Shown piece by piece: positions 1-8,277 of a stretch of DNA of 64,000 bases (position 1 is its first letter; the number at the start of each line of letters is the position of its first letter). The stretch lies in the NCBI RefSeq assembly GCF_032062175.1, contig NZ_DAMBQK010000026.1, forward strand, positions 1 to 64,000. The letters are read 5' to 3'. This DNA is from Atlantibacter sp032062175 (GTDB lineage: Bacteria > Pseudomonadota > Gammaproteobacteria > Enterobacterales > Enterobacteriaceae). The notes beneath the pieces are model-generated. The model made no database searches, was not told where the DNA came from, and worked only from the letters and a program-made list of their open reading frames with translations. Position numbers and translations under genes: made by a program.

Positions 1-2
1 GC

Positions 3-55
3 ATTATAGGGAGTAATCAGAATCTGACAAGCCTATTTTTCAAAATAATTTCCGA
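3..55 (-). promoter_or_regulatory. rRNA operon P1 promoter with UP element, firing leftward out of the window
   Basis: Read on the minus strand, this has a -35 TTGTCA (30-25), a 16-base spacer and a -10 TATAAT (8-3). An A/T-rich UP-like stretch (about 31-55) lies just upstream of the -35. The 16-base spacer and the CTCCC just before the -10 are typical of enterobacterial rrn P1 promoters. The start site would fall a few bases beyond the left edge. In E. coli an rrn operon lies divergent to yieP, which fits. The 16S gene itself is not in the window. Confidence 0.85.
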
Positions 56-182
56 ACGTCTCTTTTTTATGCATATGACTCATTAATCCAGCAATTACGT
101 GGGCTTTTGCTGTTTTTTGCATCGAATCTCATGGGCCGATGGCATACTACACCGTAAAACCTCTCTATAAAGGGAATGCACT

Positions 183-878
183 ATGCCTTTATCTGCACAT
201 CAGTTAGCGGCCCAAAAGAACCTTTCTTACGTCCTTGCAGAAAAGCTGGCGCAACGCATTCTTAAAGGGGAATACGCACCCGGCACGATTTTGCCCGGCG
301 AGATTGAGTTGGGCGAGCTGTTTGGGGTGAGCCGAACCGCCGTACGCGAAGCCGTTAAGACATTAACCGCAAAAGGGATGGTGCTGCCGCGCCCGCGAAT
401 AGGCACTCGCGTGATGCCGCAGAACAACTGGAACTTCCTCGATAAAGAGTTGTTAGGATGGTGGATGACCCAGGATAACTTCTCTGAGGTTATTACTAAC
501 TTTCTGGTCATGCGCACCAGCCTGGAACCACAGGCCTGCATGCTGGCAGCCCTTCATGGTACGGATGCGCAGAAAGCGTCGCTTAAAAACACCATGAACG
601 AGATGGTAGCCCTGAAAACGGCGTTTGACCGGCAGCGCTGGGTTGATGTTGACGTCTCTTATCACGAACAGATCTACGAAATGAGCGGAAACCCGTTCCT
701 TACCTCCTTCGCAACGCTGTTCCATTCCATCTATTACAATTACTTCTCATCTATTACCCATAACGAAGTGATTAAACTCGACGTTCATCAAATGATTGTC
801 GACGCTATTCTCAGAGGCGATGGCGAAGGTGCGTCTTCAGCCTGTCGCGAACTGTTGCGGGAGCCCCATCAACCCTGA
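183..878 (+). CDS. yieP: YieP, GntR/FadR-family transcriptional regulator
   Basis: Predicted DNA-binding repressor of 231 residues (230 in E. coli). An N-terminal GntR winged helix-turn-helix spans about residues 18-75, with the typical run PGEIELGELFGVSRTAVREA. An all-helical FCD ligand-binding domain follows at about 95-220. The ATG at 183 has a good ribosome site (AAGGGA) about 7 bases upstream. It is followed after 19 bases by hsrA on the same strand, so the two are probably co-transcribed, as in E. coli. It is divergent from an rRNA promoter. The natural ligand is not evident from the sequence. Confidence 0.93.
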   Translation: MPLSAHQLAAQKNLSYVLAEKLAQRILKGEYAPGTILPGEIELGELFGVSRTAVREAVKTLTAKGMVLPRPRIGTRVMPQNNWNFLDKELLGWWMTQDNFSEVITNFLVMRTSLEPQACMLAALHGTDAQKASLKNTMNEMVALKTAFDRQRWVDVDVSYHEQIYEMSGNPFLTSFATLFHSIYYNYFSSITHNEVIKLDVHQMIVDAILRGDGEGASSACRELLREPHQP

Positions 879-897
879 AAGCGCAAATAAGGTAGTC

Positions 898-2292
898 ATG
901 ATTAAAAAAGCTCGCAGTATGGCAGGACTGCCGTGGATTGCGGCGATGGCCTTTTTTATGCAGGCGCTGGACGCCACCATTCTTAACACCGCGTTACCCG
1001 CTATCGCCCAGAGTCTGGACCGCTCGCCGCTGGCGATGCAGTCCGCCATTATCAGTTACACCCTGACGGTGGCGATGCTGATCCCCGTCAGCGGCTGGCT
1101 TGCTGACCGCTTCGGCACCCGCCGTGTATTTATGATTGCGGTGATACTGTTCACTCTGGGATCGCTGGCCTGCGCCCTGTCTCAAAACCTCGGCCAACTG
1201 GTGCTGTTCAGGGTGATGCAGGGCGTCGGCGGGGCGATGATGATGCCGGTCGCCCGTCTGGCGTTGCTGCGCGCCTATCCACGTAGCGAATTACTGCCGG
1301 TATTAAATTTCGTGACCATGCCTGGCCTGGTCGGCCCTGTTCTTGGCCCGGTTCTGGGCGGGGTTCTGGTGACCTGGGCCAGCTGGCACTGGATTTTCTT
1401 AATCAATATCCCTATCGGTATTGCCGGTCTGCTGTATGCGCGCAAATACATGCCCAACTTTACGACGCCGCGTCGCGGGTTCGATATGGGCGGTTTTTTG
1501 CTGTTCGGCCTGAGCCTGGTGCTGTTCTCCAGCGGGATGGAGTTGTTTGGCGAAAAGATAGTGGATACGTGGATTGCCGGCTTAGCGATCGCCAGCGGTC
1601 TGGCGCTGCTGATGGCGTATATAGTCCACGCCCGCCGCCATCCCAACCCGATCATTGCGCTACCGATGTTTAAAACCCGCACTTTCTCTATCGGCATCGC
1701 GGGCAATATCGCGTCGCGCCTCGGCACCGGCTGCGTACCGTTTTTGATGCCATTGATGTTGCAGGTGGGGTTCGGCTACCAGGCGCTGATCGCTGGCTGC
1801 ATGATGGCGCCGACGGCCATTGGCTCGATTCTGGCGAAATCGATGGTGACGCAAATCCTGCGCAGCCTCGGTTACCGGAAAACCCTGGTGGGCGTCACGC
1901 TGTTTATCGGTTTGATGATCGGCCAGTTCGCGTTGCAGTCCCCTGCGATGCCTGTCTGGGCGCTGATACTGCCGCTGTTTATTCTGGGGATGGCGATGTC
2001 GATACAGTTCACCTCGATGAATACCATCACCCTTGCGGATCTTACTGATGAGAACGCCAGCAGCGGCAACAGCATGCTGGCGGTGACTCAGCAATTGTCC
2101 ATCAGCCTTGGGGTCGCGGTGAGTGCGGCAGTACTGCGTTTTTATCAAAGCGATCAAACCACCAGCACCGTGGAGCAGTTCCACAGCACCTTTATGACTA
2201 TGGGTGTGATTACCCTGGTCTCAGCGCTGGTATTTATGCTGTTACGCCCGAAAGACGGACGTAACCTGATAAAAGAAAGGCATAAAGCTTAA
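898..2292 (+). CDS. hsrA: HsrA, MFS drug-efflux-type transporter (DHA2 family)
   Basis: Inner-membrane major facilitator protein of 464 residues with about 14 predicted membrane segments. Residues 24-37 carry the DHA2 motif LDATILNTALPAIA, and 66-78 carry MFS motif A (GWLADRFGTRRVF). The frame stays open upstream into yieP, but the ATG at 898 gives the N-terminus matching E. coli HsrA (475 residues), with TAAGGT about 5 bases before it. In E. coli the gene is known as a high-copy suppressor; its substrate is unclear. Its stop codon overlaps the stop of the convergent rbsR within a shared TTAA. Confidence 0.92.
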   Translation: MIKKARSMAGLPWIAAMAFFMQALDATILNTALPAIAQSLDRSPLAMQSAIISYTLTVAMLIPVSGWLADRFGTRRVFMIAVILFTLGSLACALSQNLGQLVLFRVMQGVGGAMMMPVARLALLRAYPRSELLPVLNFVTMPGLVGPVLGPVLGGVLVTWASWHWIFLINIPIGIAGLLYARKYMPNFTTPRRGFDMGGFLLFGLSLVLFSSGMELFGEKIVDTWIAGLAIASGLALLMAYIVHARRHPNPIIALPMFKTRTFSIGIAGNIASRLGTGCVPFLMPLMLQVGFGYQALIAGCMMAPTAIGSILAKSMVTQILRSLGYRKTLVGVTLFIGLMIGQFALQSPAMPVWALILPLFILGMAMSIQFTSMNTITLADLTDENASSGNSMLAVTQQLSISLGVAVSAAVLRFYQSDQTTSTVEQFHSTFMTMGVITLVSALVFMLLRPKDGRNLIKERHKA

Positions 2293-3281
2293 GACGAACC
2301 GCGCGCGATCAGCTCTGGCGTTAATTGCAGGCGTTGCTGGGCAAGCCCCGGCTGCGCCATGCGATGGATCAGCACATCAATAGCCAGCTCGCCCAGTTCA
2401 TCTTTCGGTTGATGAACGGTGGTCAGTGGCGGGGTCATATAGCGCGCGAGTTCAATATCGTCATACCCCACCAGCGCCATATCCTTCGGAATGCTCAGCC
2501 CGGCCTGATAGAGCGCCTGGTATGCGCCAACTGCCATCGCATCGTTGCCGGTAAACACCGCGTCGGGGCGCTCCGCTAACGTTAGCAGGGCGTTCATGGC
2601 GCTAAATCCGCTGGAAAACTCAAAGTCGCCGGTAATTTCATAGCCGTCAGGAATGGCCAGCCCTGCACGTGCCATGGCGTTGCGATACCCTTCCAGCCTC
2701 AGGCGTGACGGCGTTTTATCCAGCGGCCCGGTAATACAGGCGATGCGCCGATAGCCTTTATCAATCAGATGCTGAGTGGCGATTTCACCACCCAGCAGCG
2801 AGTTATCCTGAATCAGATCGCTGTCGCCATCAAAGGGTGCCCAGTCCATCATCACGGTGGGTATAGAAGGATAACGCGTCATGATTTCGGCGGAAGGTTG
2901 ATGCGTTTCGGTACACAGCAGCAGCAGGCCATCGACGCGCTTTTGCAGCAGCGTTTCCAGATTGCTGTTCATGCGCTGTTCGTCGCCTTCGGTATTGCAC
3001 AGCACCAGGCTGTAGCCGCGCTCGAAACAGCTGCGTTCCACACCGCGCACGATTTCTGAAAAGAAGGGGTTGCTACTGGCGGTGATCAGCATCCCGATGG
3101 TACGGGTCTGGTTCAGCTTCAAGCTGCGCGCCAGCGCCGAGGGGGCATAGTTCAGGGTTTTCACGGCGTCATTCACTTTTAAACGAATCGCTTCGCTCAC
3201 GAAGCGATCGTTATTAATGACGTGAGAAACCGTGGAAGTGGAGACGCCCGCCAGGCGAGCAACATCCTTCATCGTCGCCAA
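2289..3281 (-). CDS. rbsR: RbsR, ribose operon repressor (LacI family)
   Basis: LacI-type repressor of 330 residues, the same length as in E. coli. Residues 1-27 form the helix-turn-helix (TMKDVARLAGVSTSTVSHV), followed by a hinge. From about residue 60 there is a periplasmic-binding-protein-like domain that would sense ribose. It is the last gene of rbsDACBKR and starts 3 bases after the rbsK stop, so translation is probably coupled. Its likely operators are the two palindromes around GAAACGTTTC upstream of rbsD. The end of the gene overlaps the end of hsrA by 4 bases. Confidence 0.96.
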   Translation of the reverse strand: MATMKDVARLAGVSTSTVSHVINNDRFVSEAIRLKVNDAVKTLNYAPSALARSLKLNQTRTIGMLITASSNPFFSEIVRGVERSCFERGYSLVLCNTEGDEQRMNSNLETLLQKRVDGLLLLCTETHQPSAEIMTRYPSIPTVMMDWAPFDGDSDLIQDNSLLGGEIATQHLIDKGYRRIACITGPLDKTPSRLRLEGYRNAMARAGLAIPDGYEITGDFEFSSGFSAMNALLTLAERPDAVFTGNDAMAVGAYQALYQAGLSIPKDMALVGYDDIELARYMTPPLTTVHQPKDELGELAIDVLIHRMAQPGLAQQRLQLTPELIARGSS

Positions 3282-3284
3282 GCG

Positions 3285-4214
3285 TTACCCCTGTTGCTTT
3301 AAGAAATCGTCGATCTCATTACGCCACGGTACGGAAGGCTGTGCCCCGCGCCGGGTCACTGCGATAGCGGCAGCGGCATGAGCGAAGCGAATCGCTCCCG
3401 GCAACGGTTTTTCTTCCAGCAAGGCGGTAACTAACGCGCCGTTAAAGGTATCCCCTGCGGCAATCGTATCCACAGCATCGACTTTAAAACCCGGCACCCG
3501 CTGGCCTTTGCCGTCACGGCTGGCCCATACGCCACGGCTGCCTAAAGTGATGATCACCGTGCCGATGCCTTTATCGTGTAACCGCTGCGCCGCTTGTGCG
3601 GCATCGTCATCGGTTGCGACTTTCACGCCGGTCAGCTTTTCCGCTTCGGTTTCATTGGGGGTGATAATGTCCACCAGGCGCAGCAGTTCATCTGGCAGCT
3701 CTCGTGCCGGTGCCGGATTGAGGATGACGGTGGTGTGATGTTGATGGGCAATTTTCGCGGCTTCGACGACGCTTTCTACCGGGGATTCCAACTGCATCAG
3801 CAGCGCGGAGGACTGGGCAATCAAATCGTGCTGCGCCGTGACGCGCTCCGGCGTCAACGCGCTGTTGGCCCCGGCACTGATGCCGATAACGTTCTCGCCC
3901 TGGGCGTTAACAAAAATCAGCGCCACGCCCGTGGATTCACCTTTGATGGTATCCACCGGCGAGATATCAATATTATCGCTGGCTAACTGAGTACAAACCC
4001 GACGCCCGGTATCGTCATCACCCACGCAGGCAATAAACGCGATATCCGCACCGCTACGGCCGGCGGCAACCGCCTGATTTGCGCCCTTCCCACCGAACGC
4101 GACCTGGTATTGGCTACCGGTCAGAGTTTCACCCGGCTTCGGGAACGATTCAAGATTAAGGATATGGTCGGCATTAATACTGCCCAGAACAACCAGCTTG
4201 CCAGTAGTATTCAT
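3285..4214 (-). CDS. rbsK: RbsK, ribokinase
   Basis: Phosphorylates D-ribose to ribose 5-phosphate with ATP in the cytoplasm. It is a PfkB-family kinase. The N-terminal glycine motif (GGKGANQAVAAG) is at residues 41-52, and the C-terminal signature AAGDTFNGA is at 252-260 with the catalytic aspartate at 255. The start is placed at the ATG at 4214, giving 309 residues exactly as in E. coli; the frame extends six codons further only to a TTG. A strong hairpin lies just upstream between rbsB and rbsK. Confidence 0.96.
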   Translation of the reverse strand: MNTTGKLVVLGSINADHILNLESFPKPGETLTGSQYQVAFGGKGANQAVAAGRSGADIAFIACVGDDDTGRRVCTQLASDNIDISPVDTIKGESTGVALIFVNAQGENVIGISAGANSALTPERVTAQHDLIAQSSALLMQLESPVESVVEAAKIAHQHHTTVILNPAPARELPDELLRLVDIITPNETEAEKLTGVKVATDDDAAQAAQRLHDKGIGTVIITLGSRGVWASRDGKGQRVPGFKVDAVDTIAAGDTFNGALVTALLEEKPLPGAIRFAHAAAAIAVTRRGAQPSVPWRNEIDDFLKQQG

Positions 4215-4235
4215 CTTCGGGTGTCCCGTCAAAAT

Positions 4236-4257
4236 GCGCCACCCGGGTGGGTGGCGC
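4236..4257 (-). terminator. rbsB-rbsK intercistronic hairpin (attenuator or mRNA 3' end)
   Basis: A perfect 9-base-pair stem, GCGCCACCC with GGGTGGCGC, encloses a 4-base loop. On the minus strand it is followed by ATTTTG. It lies between the rbsB stop and the rbsK start and would let RbsB be made in excess of RbsK and RbsR. In E. coli the rbsB 3' untranslated region gives rise to the small RNA RbsZ. A counterpart here is an inference. Confidence 0.7.
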
Positions 4258-4296
4258 GGTGCCCTGCTTTTCTTATTACTTTATGTAATCTGTGAC

Positions 4297-5184
4297 TTAT
4301 TTGGTAACCAGCTTCAGCTCAACCGGGATTTGCTTCTCAACTTTTTCGCCTTTCAGCACTTTATCCGCGGTTTCCACGCCGATAACGCCAATCTGATCGG
4401 CCATTTGCGCCACGGTTGCGCCTAACTTGCCGCCTTCAACGGCTTTCACGCCGTCGGCGGTGCCGTCAAAACCTACCACCAGCACGTCGGATTTACCGGC
4501 GGTTTGCAGCGCGCGCAGTGCGCCCAGCGCCATTTCATCATTCTGAGCAAACACAGCCTGCACGTCCGGATGCGCGGTCAGCAGGTTTTGCATCACGTTC
4601 AGGCCTTTGGTGCGGTCGAAGTCAGCCGGCTGGCTCGCCAGGACGGTAAATTTGTGGGCCGCAGTCGCCTGTTTGAAACCTTCACCACGCTCACGGGCAG
4701 CGGAGGCACCTGCGATGCCCTGCAACTCGATCACTTTCGCGCCTTCACCCAGTTTTTTAGCAATGAAGTCACCGGCCATTTTGCCGCCTGCCACGTTATC
4801 AGACGCCACGTGGCTGACCACGTCGCCTTTGGATGCCATACGATCCAGGGTGATTACCGGGATTTTGGCCTGATTAGCCATCTTCACGGCGTTACCTACC
4901 GCATCGGAGTCGGTTGGGTTAATCAGCAGTAATTTAGTGCCGCGAACGGTCAGATCCTGAACGTTGGCAAGCTCTTTAGCCGGGTTGTTCTGGGAATCCA
5001 GCACCACCAGGTTATACCCCAGTTTGTCGGCTTCTTTCTGCGCGCCATCTTTTAATGACACAAAGAACGGGTTATTCAGCGTGGAGATAACCAGCGCGAT
5101 CGTGTCTTTCGCCATAGCGTTGGCGCTCACGGTGGCGCTTAACGCAACAGCAGAAACCAGGGTAGCCAGTTTTTTCATGTTCAT
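4297..5184 (-). CDS. rbsB: RbsB, periplasmic D-ribose-binding protein
   Basis: Substrate-binding subunit of the ribose ABC importer; it also presents ribose to a chemoreceptor in E. coli. The 295 residues (296 in E. coli) begin with a Sec signal peptide, MNMKKLATLVSAVALSATVS, with cleavage expected after ANAMA at residue 25. The mature part is a two-lobed type I periplasmic binding protein. The ATG at 5184 has AGGA nine bases upstream and matches the E. coli start. It lies between rbsC and rbsK and is the most abundant product expected from the operon. Confidence 0.97.
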   Translation of the reverse strand: MNMKKLATLVSAVALSATVSANAMAKDTIALVISTLNNPFFVSLKDGAQKEADKLGYNLVVLDSQNNPAKELANVQDLTVRGTKLLLINPTDSDAVGNAVKMANQAKIPVITLDRMASKGDVVSHVASDNVAGGKMAGDFIAKKLGEGAKVIELQGIAGASAARERGEGFKQATAAHKFTVLASQPADFDRTKGLNVMQNLLTAHPDVQAVFAQNDEMALGALRALQTAGKSDVLVVGFDGTADGVKAVEGGKLGATVAQMADQIGVIGVETADKVLKGEKVEKQIPVELKLVTK

Positions 5185-5210
5185 AGTCAGATGTCCTGTA
5201 GAGTAATCAG

Positions 5211-6176
5211 TTACTGCTTTTTGTTGTCTACCAGTACCGCCAGCAGAATGACGACTGCTTTAACGATCATCTGGTAATAGGAAGAAACACCTAATAAATT
5301 CAGTCCGTTGTTCAGGAAGCCGAGGATCAGCGCACCGATCAGCGTCCCCACAATACGGCCTTTACCGCCCGCCAGGCTGGTACCGCCCAGCACCACCGCC
5401 GCGATGGCATCCAGCTCATAGCCAGTACCGGCCGTCGGCTGTGCGGAAGACAGACGCGCCACTTCAATAACACCCGCCAGCGCGGCCAACATGCCGGACA
5501 GCGAATAAACGATGATTTTGATTTTATTAACGCTGATGCCGGACAGACGCGTCGCCGCTTCGTTACCGCCCAGTGCATAAATATAACGGCCCAGACGGGT
5601 GTGATGCAGCATATACCAGGCGGCGAGAAAGACGACCGCCATGATCCACACCGGCGTCGGGATGCCCAGCGGGCGACCGATACCAAACCAGCCAAACAGA
5701 TCGGCGTTGTCAGAGAACCCGGTGTTAATCGGGCTACCGTCGGTGTACACCATGGTCACGCCGCGCAGCAGCAGCATCATCACCAGGGTAGCGATAAACG
5801 CCTGCACGCGTCCTTTGGCAACAATAACGCCAGTCACGCCGCCAATCGCCGCACCGAGCGCCAGCGCGCCCGCCACAGCCACCAGCGCGTTCACTTCCAG
5901 GCCTACGATTGAGGCGGCGACCGCGCCGGTTAACGCCAGCAGGGAACCGACGGACAGGTCGATACCTGAGGTGAGGATAACCAGTGTCATGCCTACCGCC
6001 ATAATGGCGTTGACCGACGTTTGTTGCAGGATGTTGAACAGGTTATTAACGGTAAAGAAGTTCGGGCTCATGGTGGAGACCACCGCGATCAGCACCAGCA
6101 GGGCAATCAGCGATTTTTGCTCTAACAGCCACGCTTTAGTGAAATAGCGACGGCCAGTGATAGTCTGGGTACTCAT
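5211..6176 (-). CDS. rbsC: RbsC, ribose ABC transporter permease
   Basis: Inner-membrane channel subunit of the ribose importer, hydrophobic throughout with about 8-10 membrane segments and the BPD_transp_2 pattern. Two ATGs compete. The one at 6182 overlaps the rbsA stop (ATGA) but has GGAG only one base away. The one at 6176 has GGAG about seven bases upstream and gives 321 residues, as in E. coli, so 6176 is used. It pairs with the RbsA ATPase and the RbsB binding protein. Confidence 0.95.
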   Translation of the reverse strand: MSTQTITGRRYFTKAWLLEQKSLIALLVLIAVVSTMSPNFFTVNNLFNILQQTSVNAIMAVGMTLVILTSGIDLSVGSLLALTGAVAASIVGLEVNALVAVAGALALGAAIGGVTGVIVAKGRVQAFIATLVMMLLLRGVTMVYTDGSPINTGFSDNADLFGWFGIGRPLGIPTPVWIMAVVFLAAWYMLHHTRLGRYIYALGGNEAATRLSGISVNKIKIIVYSLSGMLAALAGVIEVARLSSAQPTAGTGYELDAIAAVVLGGTSLAGGKGRIVGTLIGALILGFLNNGLNLLGVSSYYQMIVKAVVILLAVLVDNKKQ

Positions 6177-6178
6177 TG

Positions 6179-7681
6179 TCATACTCCTGCGCGGTTTAGC
6201 TTGCCAACAGCCGCCGCCATCAGCACTTCCTGAGTGGCCTGCTCGCGTGTGAACTCACCGCCGAGATGCCCCTCGTGCATCACCATGATGCGATCGCTCA
6301 TGCCCAGCACTTCTGGCATCTCAGACGAGACCAGAATGATGCTTAAGCCCTCAGCTTTGAACTGGTTGATTAACTGGTAGATCTCTTTCTTGGCACCGAC
6401 ATCGACGCCGCGCGTCGGCTCATCAAGGATCAGCACTTTCGGACGGGTCATCAGGCCGCGGGCAATCGCCACTTTCTGCTGATTACCGCCGGAGAGCAAA
6501 CCGATCGCCTGTTCCATTGACGGGGTTTTGACGTTGAACAGCCGGATAAAATCGCTGACTGCCTGCTGCTCGTCCTGATGCTTCAGGCCGCCACCGCTGC
6601 GGCTGAAATAGCGCAACGCGGTCAGAGACATGTTCTCTTTTACCGACATGCCCAGCACTAAACCATCGCGCTTACGGTCTTCAGAGATATAAACGATGCC
6701 GTTCGCCAACCCATCCTGCGGAGAGCGGGTCACGACTTCATGGCCGTCGAGCGTGACGTATCCGCTGGTGCGCGGCAACGCGCCGTACAGCACTTTCATC
6801 AGCTCAGTACGCCCTGCGCCCATCAGCCCGGCTACGCCAAGGATTTCCCCTTTGCGTAAGCTAAAGGAAACATTGTTAACGCCAGGCCCGCACAGATTAT
6901 CGACTTTCAGACGCACCTCACCCGGCGCTTTGTCCAGGTGTGGATACTGATCTTCGAGCTTGCGACCCACCATCATTTCAATCAGCGTGTCTTCGGTCAG
7001 CGTCGCCACTTCACGTTCGGCAATGAATTGCCCGTCGCGGAATACCGTAACATCATCGCAGATCTCGAAAATTTCTTTCATGCGGTGGGAAATATAGACA
7101 ATGCCACGCCCCTGGGCCTTCAGCTCGCGGATCACGCGGAACAGCGATTCGGTTTCGGTATCCGTCAGGGCGTCGGTAGGTTCGTCCATGATGATGACTT
7201 TGGATTCAAAGCTCAGCACCTTGGCAATTTCCACCATCTGCTGATCGCCAATAGACAGTTCGCCCACCAGTCGGTGGCTGTTAAAGCGCAGGTTCAGTTT
7301 GGCGAGCAGCTTGTCGGCTTCGGCATACATGGTTTTCCAGTCGATTTTGCCAAACCGGTTAACAAATTCGCGGCCCAGGAAGATGTTCTCCGCAATAGTC
7401 AGTTGCGGGATCAGGTTAAGTTCCTGGTGGATAATGCCGATGCCCGCTTCCTGAGACGATTTCGGACCGTTGAAAGTCGTTTCCTGGCCCAGCCATTTCA
7501 GCGAGCCGGCATCACGTTGATAGATGCCGGTCAGCACTTTCATCATGGTGGATTTACCGGCACCGTTTTCGCCGACCAATGCCATAACGCGGCCTGAATA
7601 GACATTCAGCGCCGCGCCGGAAAGGGCTTTTACACCGGGGAATGACTTATCAATCCCCTTAAGTTGCAGTAATGCGTCCAT
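6179..7681 (-). CDS. rbsA: RbsA, ribose ABC transporter ATPase (two fused NBDs)
   Basis: ATP-hydrolysing subunit of the ribose importer, 500 residues (501 in E. coli), made of two nucleotide-binding domains. The first has a full Walker A (GENGAGKST, residues 37-45), a signature LSIGDQQ and a Walker B ending MDEPTDALT. The second has a degenerate Walker A (MGAGRTE, no lysine) but keeps LSGGNQQK and LILDEPTRGVD; this asymmetry is normal for monosaccharide-type ABC ATPases. Its ribosome site TGAGG overlaps the rbsD stop. Confidence 0.96.
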   Translation of the reverse strand: MDALLQLKGIDKSFPGVKALSGAALNVYSGRVMALVGENGAGKSTMMKVLTGIYQRDAGSLKWLGQETTFNGPKSSQEAGIGIIHQELNLIPQLTIAENIFLGREFVNRFGKIDWKTMYAEADKLLAKLNLRFNSHRLVGELSIGDQQMVEIAKVLSFESKVIIMDEPTDALTDTETESLFRVIRELKAQGRGIVYISHRMKEIFEICDDVTVFRDGQFIAEREVATLTEDTLIEMMVGRKLEDQYPHLDKAPGEVRLKVDNLCGPGVNNVSFSLRKGEILGVAGLMGAGRTELMKVLYGALPRTSGYVTLDGHEVVTRSPQDGLANGIVYISEDRKRDGLVLGMSVKENMSLTALRYFSRSGGGLKHQDEQQAVSDFIRLFNVKTPSMEQAIGLLSGGNQQKVAIARGLMTRPKVLILDEPTRGVDVGAKKEIYQLINQFKAEGLSIILVSSEMPEVLGMSDRIMVMHEGHLGGEFTREQATQEVLMAAAVGKLNRAGV

Positions 7682-7688
7682 GTCGGCC

Positions 7689-8108
7689 TCAGAAAGTTAC
7701 GCCGGCACAGAGAATAATATTCGCATACGGGGAGCATTCCCCGCTGCGAATGACCGCCTGGCTGGCAGCGGTGTTTACTTTGAACTGTTCATGCGTGATG
7801 TAACGAATTTCAATGGTATTTCCCTGGTGTTGTTGCAGTTGCTCAATATGGCTGAGCAACGTTTCGTGGAGCTGCGGATTGTGTTGTTTAATTTCCAGCG
7901 CAAGGATCGCCGCTTCAACCTGCATCTCGGTAGTCACCACATCCAACACCTGCATAAAGGTGGGGACGCCCTGAGTCAGTGCCAGGTCGACACGCTCAGT
8001 CGTTTTCGGGATGGGCAACCCGGCATCACACACAACAACCGTATCGGTATGACCGAGACGTGAGATGACCCGAGAGATGTCAGCATTTAAAACGGTGCCT
8101 TTTTTCAT
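7689..8108 (-). CDS. rbsD: RbsD, D-ribose pyranase
   Basis: Interconverts the beta-pyran and furan forms of ribose so that RbsK receives a usable anomer. The protein has 139 residues, the E. coli length, and is nearly identical at the N-terminus (MKKGTVLNADISRVISRLGH), with the catalytic histidine at position 20. It is the first gene of the ribose operon, directly after the promoter and operator region at 8123-8215. Confidence 0.97.
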   Translation of the reverse strand: MKKGTVLNADISRVISRLGHTDTVVVCDAGLPIPKTTERVDLALTQGVPTFMQVLDVVTTEMQVEAAILALEIKQHNPQLHETLLSHIEQLQQHQGNTIEIRYITHEQFKVNTAASQAVIRSGECSPYANIILCAGVTF

Positions 8109-8122
8109 GTCTTTGCTCCACT

Positions 8123-8138
8123 AGCGAAACGTTTCGCT
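8123..8138. promoter_or_regulatory. RbsR operator O1 at the rbs transcription start
   Basis: Perfect 16-base palindrome AGCGAAACGTTTCGCT, matching the classical E. coli rbs operator. It sits about where rbsD transcription should start: the -10 TACACT is at 8150-8145 on the minus strand. RbsR bound here would block the promoter. Confidence 0.88.
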
Positions 8139-8144
8139 GACTGA

Positions 8145-8174
8145 AGTGTAGTGAAGAAGGCGAACAGGAAACAA
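8145..8174 (-). promoter_or_regulatory. rbs operon promoter
   Basis: On the minus strand there is a -35-like TTGTTT (8174-8169), an 18-base spacer and a -10-like TACACT (8150-8145). The predicted start lies inside operator O1. The weak -35 fits a CRP-dependent promoter. Confidence 0.7.
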
Positions 8175-8188
8175 TCGGCGCGTTATAG

Positions 8189-8210
8189 AAATGTGATCGC
8201 CATCGAAACG
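8189..8210. promoter_or_regulatory. Candidate CRP site upstream of rbsD
   Basis: AAATGTGATC is a perfect left half of the CRP consensus. The right half (ATCGAAACG) is poor because it overlaps the second RbsR-like palindrome. CRP activation of rbs is established in E. coli; the exact site here is inferred. Confidence 0.6.
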
Positions 8211-8215
8211 TTTCG
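8204..8215. promoter_or_regulatory. Second RbsR-like palindrome O2
   Basis: CGAAACGTTTCG is a perfect 12-base palindrome with the same core as O1, centred 79 bases upstream of it. It overlaps the candidate CRP site. It could be an auxiliary operator for looping or for competition with CRP. Confidence 0.6.
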
Positions 8216-8240
8216 CTCGTTATTGTTGCAGGACAGCAGA

Positions 8241-8271
8241 AAGAAAAACGCCCCTTCACAGAAGAGGCGTT
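8241..8271 (-). terminator. kup rho-independent terminator
   Basis: On the minus strand the kup stop is followed by a stem AACGCC/GGCGTT, extended past one mismatch by CTT/AAG. A T tract (TTTTTC) follows it. It separates kup from the rbs promoter region. Confidence 0.85.
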
Positions 8272-8277
8272 GAAAAA

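Noticed and set aside
796..897. Upstream extension of hsrA into yieP
   Set aside because: Would add 34 residues unlike any MFS N-terminus. The ATG at 898 matches the family start.
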